In this document: piece by piece, positions 31,701-41,280 of the stretch
How the letters are laid out: every line of letters starts with the position of its first letter
How positions within the stretch are numbered: position 1 is the first letter of the stretch
Assembly: GCA_030141605.1 (NCBI GenBank)
Contig: JAQGDQ010000015.1
Location: 746,001-802,500 of the forward strand
Origin: Tubiluchus corallicola
Lineage: Eukaryota; Priapulida; Priapulimorpha; Priapulimorphida; Tubiluchidae
Length of the DNA stretch: 56,500 bases
Reading direction: 5' to 3'
The notes under the pieces: model-generated
The model's database searches: none
What the model saw: the letters and a program-made list of their open reading frames with translations, nothing else
Told to the model about the DNA's origin: nothing
Program-made: the position numbers and the translations under genes

Positions 31701-34700
31701 TTAACAAACTATTGAAATTAGTCATCAGTTTGATTATATAATGTACAGACACTGGAAGTTTTATAGTACTTTGTTTGCTAGAAACAGCAGTGAAGTTGAT
31801 CTTTTTGTACGTAACTTCAACTGACTTGCTACTAAGTTCTTTCAAGCTACAGAATTATTGAATTATGCCACACATTAATGAGTTATGAGTGTTCTCTATA
31901 ATAGGTGTTCTCTATTTCTGATTTAATAGGTACTGGTACCATATTTTATGTTTTTTCTTGTGTTAGCCTTGTTTAAATAAAAAATGCTAAAATGCATATA
32001 TACATTAATTATATTTATTTTTGAAGCTCTGATTTTTTTTGGCATTTTATAATTTTATTATTCATCATCTGTCCTGTGTAGGATCAAGAGATGTTCAGCT
32101 ACAACAGCATGGTAACTTCTCTGTGCAACATAGCACAAGAAACCAACGTATGCCTAAAGCAAGTAACTATGGAACAAAATTTAGTGATACCCAAAGCAGA
32201 CCTAGTGGAGCAAGACTTCCAGGCTCACTTATTCCATCTCTTTATCTTCGCAACTGTAAGTACAGAAGATTATTGTCTCTTGCTTTGACAATAAGTGTTT
32301 CCAGAATGTCATGTGGTAAAACATTTACATATCAGTTGCAATAGCTGCATAGTTTGCAATATACATGGCCTACACTTTACATGTTCTTTATTCATTCTAT
32401 CCTGTGTTCTGTTAGGTTCTACATGACCTGCTTTCTACATGGCGGTACATAACCTTTTGCTAAAAGAGTATAAAAACAACAAGCAATAGTACAAAACAGT
32501 TTATTACATCAAAGTATGCCTGAAGCACTTGCAAATCTATCACACCCTCAAAATTTAATGTGAAAGCATCAGATATCCTGTACAGCCTGCAATCTTGAAT
32601 GTGTGATCACAGCAGTGACTTAAAAACTCTGGGATTAATTTTTTTAGTCAAACTGAATGGCTTGGAAATTCACTGGACCTCAACCCTATGAAAAACAAAG
32701 TTATTCTGAAAGACAAAGTGGATGCTTTGCAGAGATGCACCCATCATCATGCACATTCTGCGGATTTGCAGTTTTGCAGACCTGCGTCTGCATTTTTCTG
32801 CAGTTTTGCGGAGCTACGGACCTGCACTGCTTGCTGACGTGGTACAGTTGTGGTTCCAGCATGTTCTTAATTATTTTCTTTGGACGTGGTTTCAAAGCTG
32901 GAATACTAAGTTTTCTGAAAGCTTATTTGAATTTTTTTCCTACTTGCAGGCCAAAAACATATTGCATAACTAGTTACTCAGTAGCCGGATTCACGTGGAA
33001 TTAGCTGTTACAGCCTCTAATTGAGCTAAACCAGCATCTCAGTTTTATAAACTATAATTTTTTGAGGGGATCCATGAAGAGTTGCAGACCCAGTTATTGT
33101 ACACAGTCCACGATACCATTTCCTTGCGGACTTTGCGTATTTGCCAATCCAAAATAGCGCATCTCCGATGCTTAGATGATCGAAATATGCTATTGATCAT
33201 CAGTATACGATTATTAGTACAGTATGCTATCAGTATACGACAAGACAAGCTTGTGAAACATCTGCAAGATGTGTGACAGGATCTTGAGCTCTGCAAGTTC
33301 CCTGCTCCGATCGTACCCTCAAGATTACAGCTGTGAAGGCTAACCCGATTTTATTTGCACTGTTATTCGTCGTTTTGTACTCCCTCCCCCAGCATAAGGT
33401 TACGACACACTGTATGTGATCTGTGTTCTTTACTAGCCGAATTTTACTTAGTCTTGAGTATTTGATTTTTATGTGTACTACTTTTTGTCTTTCCTTTCTG
33501 CTTGGTTCAACAAATTCTTCTTTCACGTGGTCTGCATTCTGCACGGTCTGATCTCTACTTGGTTTTCTTTTTTCCACGATTTGTATAATGAGATAGCGTG
33601 GTCCATATTCTGTGCAACATTGTATTTTACAGTGAGTCTATGTGGTCTATCGTTCAGGCAAATTTTGGTGTCGTTATATTAAACTAGCTAGAAAGAACGT
33701 TCTAGAGCTGTTAGTCTTTAGCAAGACGAGTTACACATTATGTAATTTGTTAAATTTTCTTTGTTGCTCATACATTTAAATGCAAGATTGAACTGAGGGT
33801 AGATTATGTGACTTCTCATTGATTTAAATCTTACTGCGTGGTTTAAATCTTAATGAATCCTGTAGAGAGCACTGCTAACCTATTTTTCAGCATGTCTCCA
33901 TTGAATGACTTGTAAAAATCACTATTTGTTTTCTCTCTCTGCAGACATCATAAATTTATTAGAGGAATCTTTCAGACAGAGTATGTTTGCTGGTTCCCAT
34001 GTGTTTCAAATTAAATTGGCTTAAATTAAGCACGCTTTAGCGGAAACTGGAGCCCAAATATCAGCTTGACAAATAAACCTTTTCATTGATTATTTTCCAT
34101 ATTGCCAGTGCCGGCACGTGATTTGTGTTATTCTGAAATTGAGCTGGTGAATATTTAGTAATATTTCGTTGCTCTGCTGTGGTTTTAATAGCATTCAAGT
34201 ATTTCGTAAAGAAAACACGGCATTCCGCTGCTGTTCGCATACGGATTTGCCAAAACTTGGCCGACAGCTGCTCAAATTACATTCAGTCGAACAGCTGGCA
34301 TTCAAAGGTTTCCCTTTTTGTCTGTAGCCATATTATGCACTTCAGTGAAATATTGAAATTCCCGGGTAGAAATTGGCAAGCATTTACCAAGCAGATGCCT
34401 ATGCATTCATTTACATACATTGCATACACTTGATTTCTTTGCATTGTAAATATTGTTCATTTCAGAACTTTAGCAAGTGCCCATAGAGTGATGAGCCCAA
34501 TATTGCTTATGTAATCTATGTATTACATAATGAGATTAAGGTCTTCTTGCAATTCTTGTTTGTCAGGGACACTTCAGAAACCCTTACCCAGATGTAAATA
34601 AGGAATAAATGCTCTTAATTGCTGAATTAGTTATATAACAGTCCTGCTTTTGTCTGTTTTTGCTGAATTGTCATTTATATGAAAAATATATTCTTAGCTT

Positions 34701-37700
34701 AATAATGACTGTTTCCTGTGACAACAGTAAATTTTGAAACCCGCTAACATCTAGGTAACAATACTGTGTACTTGTCTACTTTTTACACTTTTCATGTATT
34801 GAACAAGAGGAAGAATTGACACATTACTGGCACTAGAGCAAAAAAGCACAGTGTTTTATTCAATATTGTAATCAACACAATTAGTATCTTAGAGGTGAGA
34901 TAACTAATGTTTAGTAAATGCATAAACATTTAAATGCTAAAGAGGACAAGCTGTAAATTAAAATGATATAATTTAATAAAGTTACCTGTATCCATCGTTA
35001 GTAGCAGAGTAATGGGTAGTTCATCAGATTTCTGTACACACCATTTTGTATGATACTTAATCTTGTCCTGTTAAACTCACAAAAGAGTTTATTTCTTAAG
35101 TGTTACCCAGGGAAAGCTTTGAAGGAAATTTCAAGTTTTATTTAAACATTTCTTTGAAATCTGTTAAATGACTTTAATTTTAGGTTTCCTTCGCATGGTT
35201 GGTGGTTTCTTAAAAAAACAGTTTCAGTTTTTTTGGTTGAGCAGAGTTTTTTGCAAAACGGGGGCAGTTATTACAGGCTAGTACCAATAATTAATTTAGC
35301 ATTATATATGTGGTGAAATATCGTATGCATCCGCTTCATAGTCTTCTTTGAAGAACTAAACCAAGAGCCAAAAGTTGAGAGTATAAGCAACATTTATTTA
35401 AAGGCATTCATTTTAGTTTTCATTAATTTGTGTTGGTTTAGTTGCTTCCTGGAAGATGACTTGTTCATTTCATCTGAGTAAAATTTTTGGTTTTGCACTT
35501 CAATCAAATTGCAGTATCATGGCACGTGCTTTAATAGATCTGTCATTTGGAAGCAATACATTGTTGATTGTTCAGCAATTGTCTGTTGGAATTAGTAATC
35601 GGATTATCTATGGCACTACAGAACTCCGTGCAAAGAATGCGTTCATCTATGCTGTTTTTTGTTTCGAGCAGAAGGTTGCAATTAGGTGAGTGTAAATATG
35701 TTCGGAAAAAGCCGGACCGCTCGCTGTGCCCAAATATTGACTGTTTGTTTGCTTGTTTCATTCTAAGAGCTGTTTAATGAAAATATACGCTTGTCTGTAG
35801 TTAAATAAAGTAAGCTGATAGTATTGTTTTCTTTTTTGCAGCCTGCGCGCTGCTGTTGAAGCCCTGTCAGAGGCCCGGTTTTGCTGGCAAGACAGCTTTG
35901 CCCCCTGCTGGAATTCATGCTGTGCATGCTGTACTTTGCTGTGAGGAACATTTAGGAGCTCATTCTCTGCTCATTTAGCAATGTTCCGCACAACTAAAAT
36001 TAACAAACTTCATTTTGCCAACTTGCAGCTAGTGTGCCACTGCTGTTATTTTATCATATATATTTACTATTGCATGTGTAATGCATTCATTATGATATAA
36101 GTTACAATACAGAATTGCAGGCACAACTGATGCCATGTTCAGTGCCATATCAAACTGTGTCATTTTTGTTTCGTGTCAACAAATTTCATGTTTTGTGTTT
36201 GTTTTGTTTTCTGATAAGGTCATTCTCATTTTTGTTCCTTACGTTAAACTCTGCTTGTTTATTTTTAGCACCTCTAGTCACATTTGTTTTCCTAATGCCA
36301 AAAACGATCTCTCATTTGTGATATTTGTGCTGGGTACTTTCAAAATGATTAGTATCATTTTTGTTTTTGACTTAAACTTCTCTAATTTTTATATTGCAGT
36401 ATCAAGTGCCATTGGAGCAAGAAGTAGCTACTATGGTAACAACAGGAGCAATGTTTACAGTAAGGCCACAACTATCTAATAAATTGAGCTAATTACATTA
36501 TATGTACAATACATGCTGATTTTTTATTTAAACAATATTGAAAAAGGGCAGTAGCATGAAGTACTAAGTAAAAAGTTGATTGAGATAAATGTTATCAATT
36601 TACAAGTCTGTAAATTGTACGAGTAGGATAAGGCAGGTTCTAAATAATGTTGTGCTGAAAAGAATGCAATGATTTTAACTTTGCTACATTGTTCTGTTTT
36701 ACAGACACAAAAAATATTGGTTCTTGTTAAGACAAGCATAGATCAGGTATCCAAAATGAACTCAACTGCACTAATGGTGGCGCAAAACAGATGAAGTTAA
36801 GACATGAGTGTTTAACTTGGTGTTGAAAGAGTTGCAGGGCAGTCAAAAAAATTGGACACGTTTAAAAAACAAAAACTGCATTGTACAGAGGAATCATGGT
36901 AGCACAAGGCATTACCAGCTAGTTCCGACGTAATTAATGATGGAGTACAATGATTTTCACATAACGCACAAAACATATGAATTTTTATTCATATTCGTAT
37001 TCAGGTATCTTGTTTTGGCAGAAAACAAGTTATTGCAATGAAAAGATTTTTGGCACAATAAAATTCCTCAACATTTTGCTGTATTACTTAGTTTGCACAC
37101 ACATGGCCATAGGAACAAAATTTTTCTTTTAAATAACTATGATCAACAGCTTATCTGAAATCAGTAACTAATGAATTTTTATCTTGCTGAACAAAAGCAC
37201 AAAGTGAGTGGAGCAACAAAAAGATTAATTCAATCTGCGTGCTATCACTGGATTTTTTTTTATTGAACAATTGGAATAAACAGCTATTATCACTGAAGAA
37301 AAATTAACTTGAAATTCTGTGCATGAAGTACCTCTAATAATACAACTGCGAAGAAAGGTTTTTGTAGCATTAATAAGAAATGCCAGAAGGGGGAATTATT
37401 CCATTCCTTATTCAGAATAATTTATCAATCACATTGTGTCATATCTTCGTTATAATGGTACCGTTAGCAAAAAGTATCAGACTGTTCCATTAGCATATCA
37501 GAGATCTGTATCCGCTAATATTCCTCATTAAAAAATTCTAATGAAAGTTTGAAAATTTTAATTTTTACTGGGTCTTGAACCCAGATCTTCTGCATTTCTG
37601 GCTTTCGTCTTCGTGTATGGTAAAGCAGGTAAATTTGTTCTTGATTGTACTATTACTTTTCTACTTCCAGATGGTCCTGCCGGCAGTTTCAGAAAACGAC

Positions 37701-37747
37701 ACTTTGGTGGTAGTTACAGACAAAATTCAAGGACTGGTTATTCATGA
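25624..37747 (+). CDS. RBMX: RRM protein of the RBMX/hnRNP G type (gene model)
   Basis: Nuclear RNA-binding protein; the family binds pre-mRNA and regulates splice-site choice. Exons: 25624-25729, 26790-26896, 27547-27733, 28372-28491, 31261-31449, 32082-32255, 33945-33980, 35842-35940, 36400-36459, 37671-37747. The full join is 1155 nt, 384 residues, against about 390 in vertebrate RBMX. The RRM covers residues about 8-88, with RNP2 IFIKGL (9-14) and RNP1 RGYGFVTY (48-55). The segment EVLLMRNHKTNKPRGYGF is closest to RBMX; CIRBP/RBM3, RBMY and DAZ/Boule are less similar alternatives. The tail (residue 130 on) is rich in Ser, Arg, Tyr and Gly and ends FGGSYRQNSRTGYS, as expected for a low-complexity hnRNP tail. 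The RRM is certain. Orthology to RBMX and the inclusion of exons 7 and 8 are less so. Confidence 0.82.
25840..26565 (-). mobile_element. 5'-truncated LINE in intron 1 of the RRM gene, antisense
   Basis: The minus-strand frame 26563-26219 contains LESQVTQYWLEEIN, NKLRTYKLFK, then LTRFRISAHKLANEIGRYHK and KKIPVEHQICKNYC. This 'N-K-L-R-T-Y-x-x-F-K ... R-x-x-L-T-x-x-R-I-S-x-H-x-L-x-x-E-x-G-R-Y ... I-P-x-x-x-R-x-C' succession is the C-terminal part of many metazoan LINE ORF2 proteins. Beyond a stop the frame is broken. The 3' end carries AATAAATAAATAAA (plus 25840-25860). It is dead and intronic, opposite to the gene. Confidence 0.8.
26790..26896 (+). CDS. RBMX: RRM gene exon 2: RNP1
   Basis: Acceptor ATTTTCTAG. 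Encodes VLLMRNHKTNKPRGYGFVTY then DDDVDATKACKTMNGR, with RNP1 RGYGFVTY and the MNGR/K turn that ends helix 2 of RRMs. It ends in phase 0 at CAGG|GTGTGT. Confidence 0.93.
27547..27733 (+). CDS. RBMX: RRM gene exon 3: last RRM strand, two in-frame donors
   Basis: Acceptor GGTTGTGTAG, phase 0. It begins IFMESTLYVSLTKIS, the beta4 strand equivalent to '-L-x-V-x-x-A-', then a His/Arg/Ser-rich linker. Two donors 30 nt apart, AAAG|GTACAG (exon end 27703) and ATAG|GTATGA (exon end 27733), both leave phase 1, so ten residues (around TADEKKPEI) are optional. Confidence 0.82.
28372..28491 (+). CDS. RBMX: RRM gene exon 4: Ser/Asp-rich segment
   Basis: 120 nt, phase 1 to 1. Encodes GWSQVSDDSGLDGSYTSYDS then QEESFSVSQSTVDTG, an acidic, Ser/Tyr-rich disordered stretch. 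Acceptor AATGTCAG, donor GATG|GTATGC. Confidence 0.82.
28709..28785 (+). mobile_element. tRNA-derived SINE-like sequence
   Basis: An exact Pol III A box TAGTGTAGTGG (28716-28726) is followed 32 nt later by a degenerate B box GGATGCAAATCC (28758-28769). The 5' part CTCTGTAGTGTAGTGGTTAGC is tRNA-like, but the anticodon and acceptor stems do not fold properly. It lies in the intron after exon 4, sense to the gene. Confidence 0.55.
30759..30786. repeat. Perfect 9-bp inverted repeat beside the palindrome
   Basis: TTGGCTGGT and ACCAGCCAA around a 10-nt GC-rich loop, 29 bp upstream of the large palindrome. It may be part of the same foldback element. Confidence 0.7.
30815..30938. repeat. 124-bp near-perfect palindrome
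   Basis: Two 62-nt arms meet with no spacer at TTATAATTATAA (30871-30882). The outer ends read GATCGGCCCAGTC and GACTGGGCCAATC. By eye there are nine mismatches in 62 pairs, several of which are G-U in RNA. It lies within the 2.77-kb intron between exons 4 and 5. Candidates are a pre-miRNA-like or dsRNA-forming intronic hairpin, or a foldback MITE; no target-site duplication is obvious. Confidence 0.92.
31261..31449 (+). CDS. RBMX: RRM gene exon 5: Arg/Gly/Ser/Tyr-rich segment
   Basis: 189 nt, phase 1 to 1. Encodes GDNRNLSGGKLSSHRGDYRY then SGYAPPMRILEG and a Pro/Arg/His segment ending VAPYHYIG. This is the kind of RG/SY-rich tail seen in RBMX. Acceptor TTATATACAG, donor ATAG|GTAAGA. Confidence 0.85.
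32082..32255 (+). CDS. RBMX: RRM gene exon 6: Gln/Ser/Arg-rich segment
   Basis: 174 nt, phase 1 to 1. Encodes GSRDVQLQQHGNFSVQHSTR, then NQRMPKASNYGTKFSDTQSR and PSGARLPGSLIPSLYLRN. It is low-complexity and basic. Acceptor CCTGTGTAG, donor CAACT|GTAAGT. Confidence 0.82.
32600..32745 (+). mobile_element. Tc1-like transposase fossil (intronic)
   Basis: Around 32657-32735, in the TGG frame, the sequence reads WLGNSLDLNPMKNKVILKDK. This is recognisable as the 'W-P-x-N-S-P-D-L-N-P-I-E-N' block that holds the third catalytic residue of Tc1/mariner DDE transposases. The catalytic Glu is Lys here, and the preceding part is frameshifted, so it cannot be active. Terminal repeats were not found. Confidence 0.55.
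33945..33980 (+). CDS. RBMX: RRM gene exon 7: 36-nt microexon
   Basis: Strong acceptor (TTTTCTCTCTCTGCAG) and donor (AGACAGA|GTATGT) border a phase 1-1 exon reading YIINLLEESFRQ. It has twelve residues, is hydrophobic/acidic, and differs from the rest of the tail. The support is splice consensus and phase only. Confidence 0.6.
35842..35940 (+). CDS. RBMX: RRM gene exon 8 (least certain exon)
   Basis: Acceptor CTTTTTTGCAG and donor TTTGCT|GTGAGG border 99 nt in phase 1-1, reading CALLLKPCQRPGFAGKTALP then PAGIHAVHAVLC. It is GC-richer and Cys/Ala/Leu-rich, unlike the neighbouring tail. If the donor is skipped, the frame stops at 35976-35978 (TAG), giving an alternative C-terminus. It may be a regulated or spurious exon. 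Confidence 0.45.
36400..36459 (+). CDS. RBMX: RRM gene exon 9: Tyr/Ser/Arg/Asn-rich
   Basis: 60 nt, phase 1-1, encoding SSAIGARSSYYGNNRSNVY between ATATTGCAG and TTTACA|GTAAGG. Reading through the donor gives SKATTI and a TAA at 36477-36479, a possible alternative end. Confidence 0.75.
37671..37747 (+). CDS. RBMX: RRM gene exon 10: Gly/Arg/Tyr tail and stop
   Basis: Strong acceptor TTTTCTACTTCCAG. In phase 1 it reads NGPAGSFRKRHFGGSYRQN then SRTGYS and TGA (37745-37747). The Gly/Arg/Ser/Tyr composition is what an hnRNP G-type C-terminus should show. The two other frames do not resemble a tail of this kind. Confidence 0.78.
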
Positions 37748-39000
37748 ACACGGTCATGAATTTATAAGCTACTCTTTTTAAAAGTCACAAATGTTTTTAT
37801 CTGATTATATGCAATGACAGCACCTGTAATTAGCATTATTTAGTTATAACGGCATAAAAGCTGATGCAAAATTGCCTGGTGCCTGGTGCACTCGTTTTAA
37901 TCACACAGTACACAAAGCTTACAATCGATGTAACTATGACCTATACACTGGCTACCTGCTTGTGCAGGCATATCCAAACTGGAAAAACTCCATTATTTCT
38001 GTATAGTGCAGAATTAATTTTTTTCTCTTATCTTGAGGTGTTGTAATGTATTTTTGCCATATAATATGTGTATTATTATATCAACACAACATATTATACA
38101 TAATATCAACACACTGAACTTGCGTGTATTGGTTTGCTGATTAATTAATGTATCCACAAACAGTTAATGCAAGTTTTACTAATGTGCTGTGTTTAAGTTT
38201 TAAAATCTAAACAACTTTTATTTGTTGATAATTATCTCTAAAATGTGAAAGTGAATTTCATAGTACATTTACTTACAGACTCAGCTGTGAGCACAACTTT
38301 GGTATTATGCTAAGTAAAGGATGTTCTTTTCTATACTGTATTGTGTAGAATGCTTTAGAAGTTATGACAATAATTAATCTTATAAAAATTTATGTTGAGG
38401 CTAGTGGCACTTAAATAAATTACATGCCATTTAAAAACAAATAAGTATTTCACTTTTAGCATTATGTGCTTTTTTGGTACAGTGATTATTCTTTATTAAA
38501 TTGTCTCTGTCAGCAGTGTAATAACTGTTTTGAGATATTAAATATCATATTTTTGTATTGTTGAAAATTTTATTGTTGCTAAAATGCAAAATTTATGTTG
38601 TATTAGTGTGTTTTTTTATTTATTTTTTACAAAACTGTTTGTTATGAAACTGTATTGCAGTTCACACAATGATATAAACTTATACAGGTGTTGCCAGGCA
38701 ACCCCCAAATGATGTTAGTCTAAGATTTTTTCATTCTCGAATTCTGAAAGATTTTCTTATAACAGAAGTGTTTTGGTAATGGTCATTGTACATGTGCAGT
38801 TGCTCAAATTGGAAAAGTTCTCATTCAAAAGTATCAAAAAACGACTGCTATTTTACTGTATTTAAAAGGTTTGGGGTGCAAATGAATCTTGTATATTTAT
38901 GTAAATAATAAACGTTTAATGTAGTGTTGTTAACAGTCATATTTTCTCGTAAGCTTTTGGTGTTTGGATTTGTTATTGTTATTATTTGTAGTATCAAATA
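37748..39000 (+). other. Probable 3' UTR of the RRM gene
   Basis: AT-rich with no coding signal. Poly(A) signals are AATAAA at 38414-38419 and 38907-38912, the latter followed by a GT-rich run (GTAGTGTTGTT). The end of transcription is inferred to be near 38.93 kb. Confidence 0.55.
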
Positions 39001-40030
39001 AACTAATTAGTGTTTGTAAGTTTATTGGATTTCTGAATTTTTTGAAGCAAATAATTAAAGAAATGATTTTTATTAATTAATTGTAATTTGCTTTGGGTTT
39101 AATAGTTACTGTGCGATTTTTAAATTCTGTGATTTTGTTTCAATGGATGAGTTTTTCATTGTCTTGTATTTTGTCTAGCATTACGTAATGCGACACATGG
39201 AGTTACCTTTACAAATGATTAGCATTGTGAATATAGTTCAAAGTAGCCAAGTTTTTTGGCACTTAGAGATGTGGTCAGACCAGAGACTCATCAAGGATAA
39301 TATACTGAGGTTATACACTAAACCACCATTCACATTTGGATGCTGTGGTAGTGGTGGTAGTAGTAGTGGTGGTGGTGGCAGCGGCGGCAGTGGTGGTTTT
39401 TGTTGTCGTGATAGTGGTAATAATAGCAGCAGCAGTAGTAGAAGTAATTCTAGTAGTAATTGTGATAGTAGCAGTAACAGATACAGTAGCAGTAGCAGCA
39501 GCAACAGTAGAAGTCGTCGTTGTCTCGCCTTAATACTGGCAGCGAGTAATAGTAGTACACTGTAGTGCACGTGGTCAAGATTGTCTAAGCGGGGTTGTGT
39601 GGTAAATAAAACTGAGGAGAAGCTATTTTCTCGAATGTCATAATTTGTTAACCAGGTTCGGCATTAGTTGAAGTTTGCAGCCAAGCAGACATTATAAGCT
39701 GTTCTCGCGACTACCCACAATTTTTTGCGAGTGTATACATTTAGCATAATTTACACGTTCAAATACAGAAACATTAAGTACTACACTTGTCTATTTCTGT
39801 AGTACGAACACGTAAATGAACGATGGCTGAATTTGGGAACATTGTTAGCCTGAGGGCACCAAGAGGATAGAGAATTGTGTGGGCAGGCACTTTTTGATAC
39901 CCCGCCCCCTTTGAAGACCCTGCTCATTAGAAAGCTTTTTATACAGAACATAAATCAATATAATACAAAAGACAAAATATCTCTTGTAATTTTTACTATA
40001 ATTTCGTTACTTGTAACATGTTACATCGCA
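39001..40030. other. Intergenic stretch with a trinucleotide repeat
   Basis: Apart from the trinucleotide repeat listed separately, I see nothing here that can be named. No spliced coding signal was found. Confidence 0.5.
39347..39515. repeat. Compound trinucleotide repeat (GGT/AGT/AGC)
   Basis: Interrupted runs of GGT, AGT, GGC and AGC units. All reading frames stay open through it because of the period of three, giving Ser/Gly- or Val-rich artefact frames. Confidence 0.9.
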
Positions 40031-40039
40031 ACACTTGCC

Positions 40040-40640
40040 CCCCCCCCAAGCTTTCGAGCCCCGGTGGCGGGGCCTCCTCGTGAGCTCTTATCTTCCAGTA
40101 ATGTGCGCGTCAAGCCTAAGATTATCGAAAAAGCAGGTGCATTCTTGAAATAGATGTATTCTGCAAAAAAATATTACCATTTACAATATAAAAATGTGTA
40201 CGTTCGATATAATGTGCGTTCCACTCGCATAATATTGGCTTCTCATAATTGGCTTGTCCAGCATTCCTTGACGTCACATTCCCAATCACTAGGGGTCCTT
40301 ACAGCTACTTTCTTCTCAAATTTAATTTGTCGTGTAGTTTTTGATGCAAGCGATAACCTTTTCGGCGGGCTAATCACAACATTCTCGCCTTCCCCGAGAG
40401 GAAGGCATCACCGTCTGGACGGCTTCTCTTTTCCCGGCACCTCTCATTCGATACACCTGGGACGTTAATTCCAAATATTCGAATCTACCGTCGAATCGGT
40501 CCAGATCTCATTACTCGCCATGTTTACGCTCGGCGTCGGATTTCCGGCCGGCAAAGCGAATCCGACAGATATCCGAACGTTCGACGCAGCAGGTAGGAGG
40601 ATGAATGTTACAGTTTGAAACGAGGCGGCAAAAACGTTTG
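40040..40640. promoter_or_regulatory. CpG-rich island, possible cis-regulatory element
   Basis: Begins with a C9 run. It is markedly GC- and CpG-richer than its surroundings, with repeated TCGAAT/CGAATC motifs between 40478 and 40565 (for example TCGAATCTACCGTCGAATC). I found no splice-consistent exon. It could be a promoter, an enhancer or a decayed element. Confidence 0.35.
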
Positions 40641-41059
40641 TAGTATGAAGCCAGATTGGGCAAATCTCCCGCTGATGGTACCGTGAACTTACACGACCAT
40701 TAGAACTAATATATTTACTCGAGTATCAATTGTTTTTCAGCGCTGATGCGGCTAATTTGGCACTGCTTAAATCGTTTGTATATAAAATTTTCTTACATCT
40801 CATGTATGCAGTCAAACCGAGCAAAAATACATGTATATTAAAGTGCTCGTTTTTATTTTCATATACTTTTGAGCTTTGTATATATTTTCATTTTATTTTT
40901 GTGTGCATATCATTAACACTCCTTAGATCTGTGTTATTTTTCTCATTTTGCATATAACTTTAATATACTGAAATAAACTTTAGATAAAATAAAATTACGT
41001 TTCGTTTTTTCTAAAACTTGAATGGACCTGTAATTTGAATAGTATAGTTCTCTAGATCA

Positions 41060-41280
41060 GAACAGAGTAAGGGTTCAGTGGAGAAGAGAAGAAAAGAAGA
41101 GGTTGCATGAGAGGAGAGGATAGAAAAGGATCCCAGAGGAAAGGAAAGGACAGGGAAAAGGTGAGGCAATGAAAGGATTGGAGGGGAAATAAGGGACACA
41201 GAGAGCAGAAAAGAGAAGGGAAGAAAAGAGAGGAGGAGTGAAACGAAGGGAAGACAAGAAAAAGAAAAGAAAAAGTAAGG
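41060..41280. repeat. Polypurine (GA-rich) tract
   Basis: About 220 bp almost wholly A/G on the plus strand (GGAAAGGAAAGGA-like). The minus-strand open frames here are composition artefacts. Confidence 0.9.

Noticed and set aside
36735-36830. A stretch reminiscent of a degraded transposon coding sequence
   Set aside because: No frame gives a recognisable motif, so the impression could not be supported.
37565-37640. A possible tRNA on the minus strand (CTGGGTTCAAGACCCAG T arm, 37568-37584)
   Set aside because: The T arm is perfect, but no D arm, anticodon stem or acceptor stem can be placed. At most a fragment of a tRNA-derived repeat.
39188-39570. Ser/Gly-rich and Leu-rich frames around a trinucleotide repeat
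   Set aside because: Open only because of the period-three repeat. No splice sites, domain or conserved flank were recognised.
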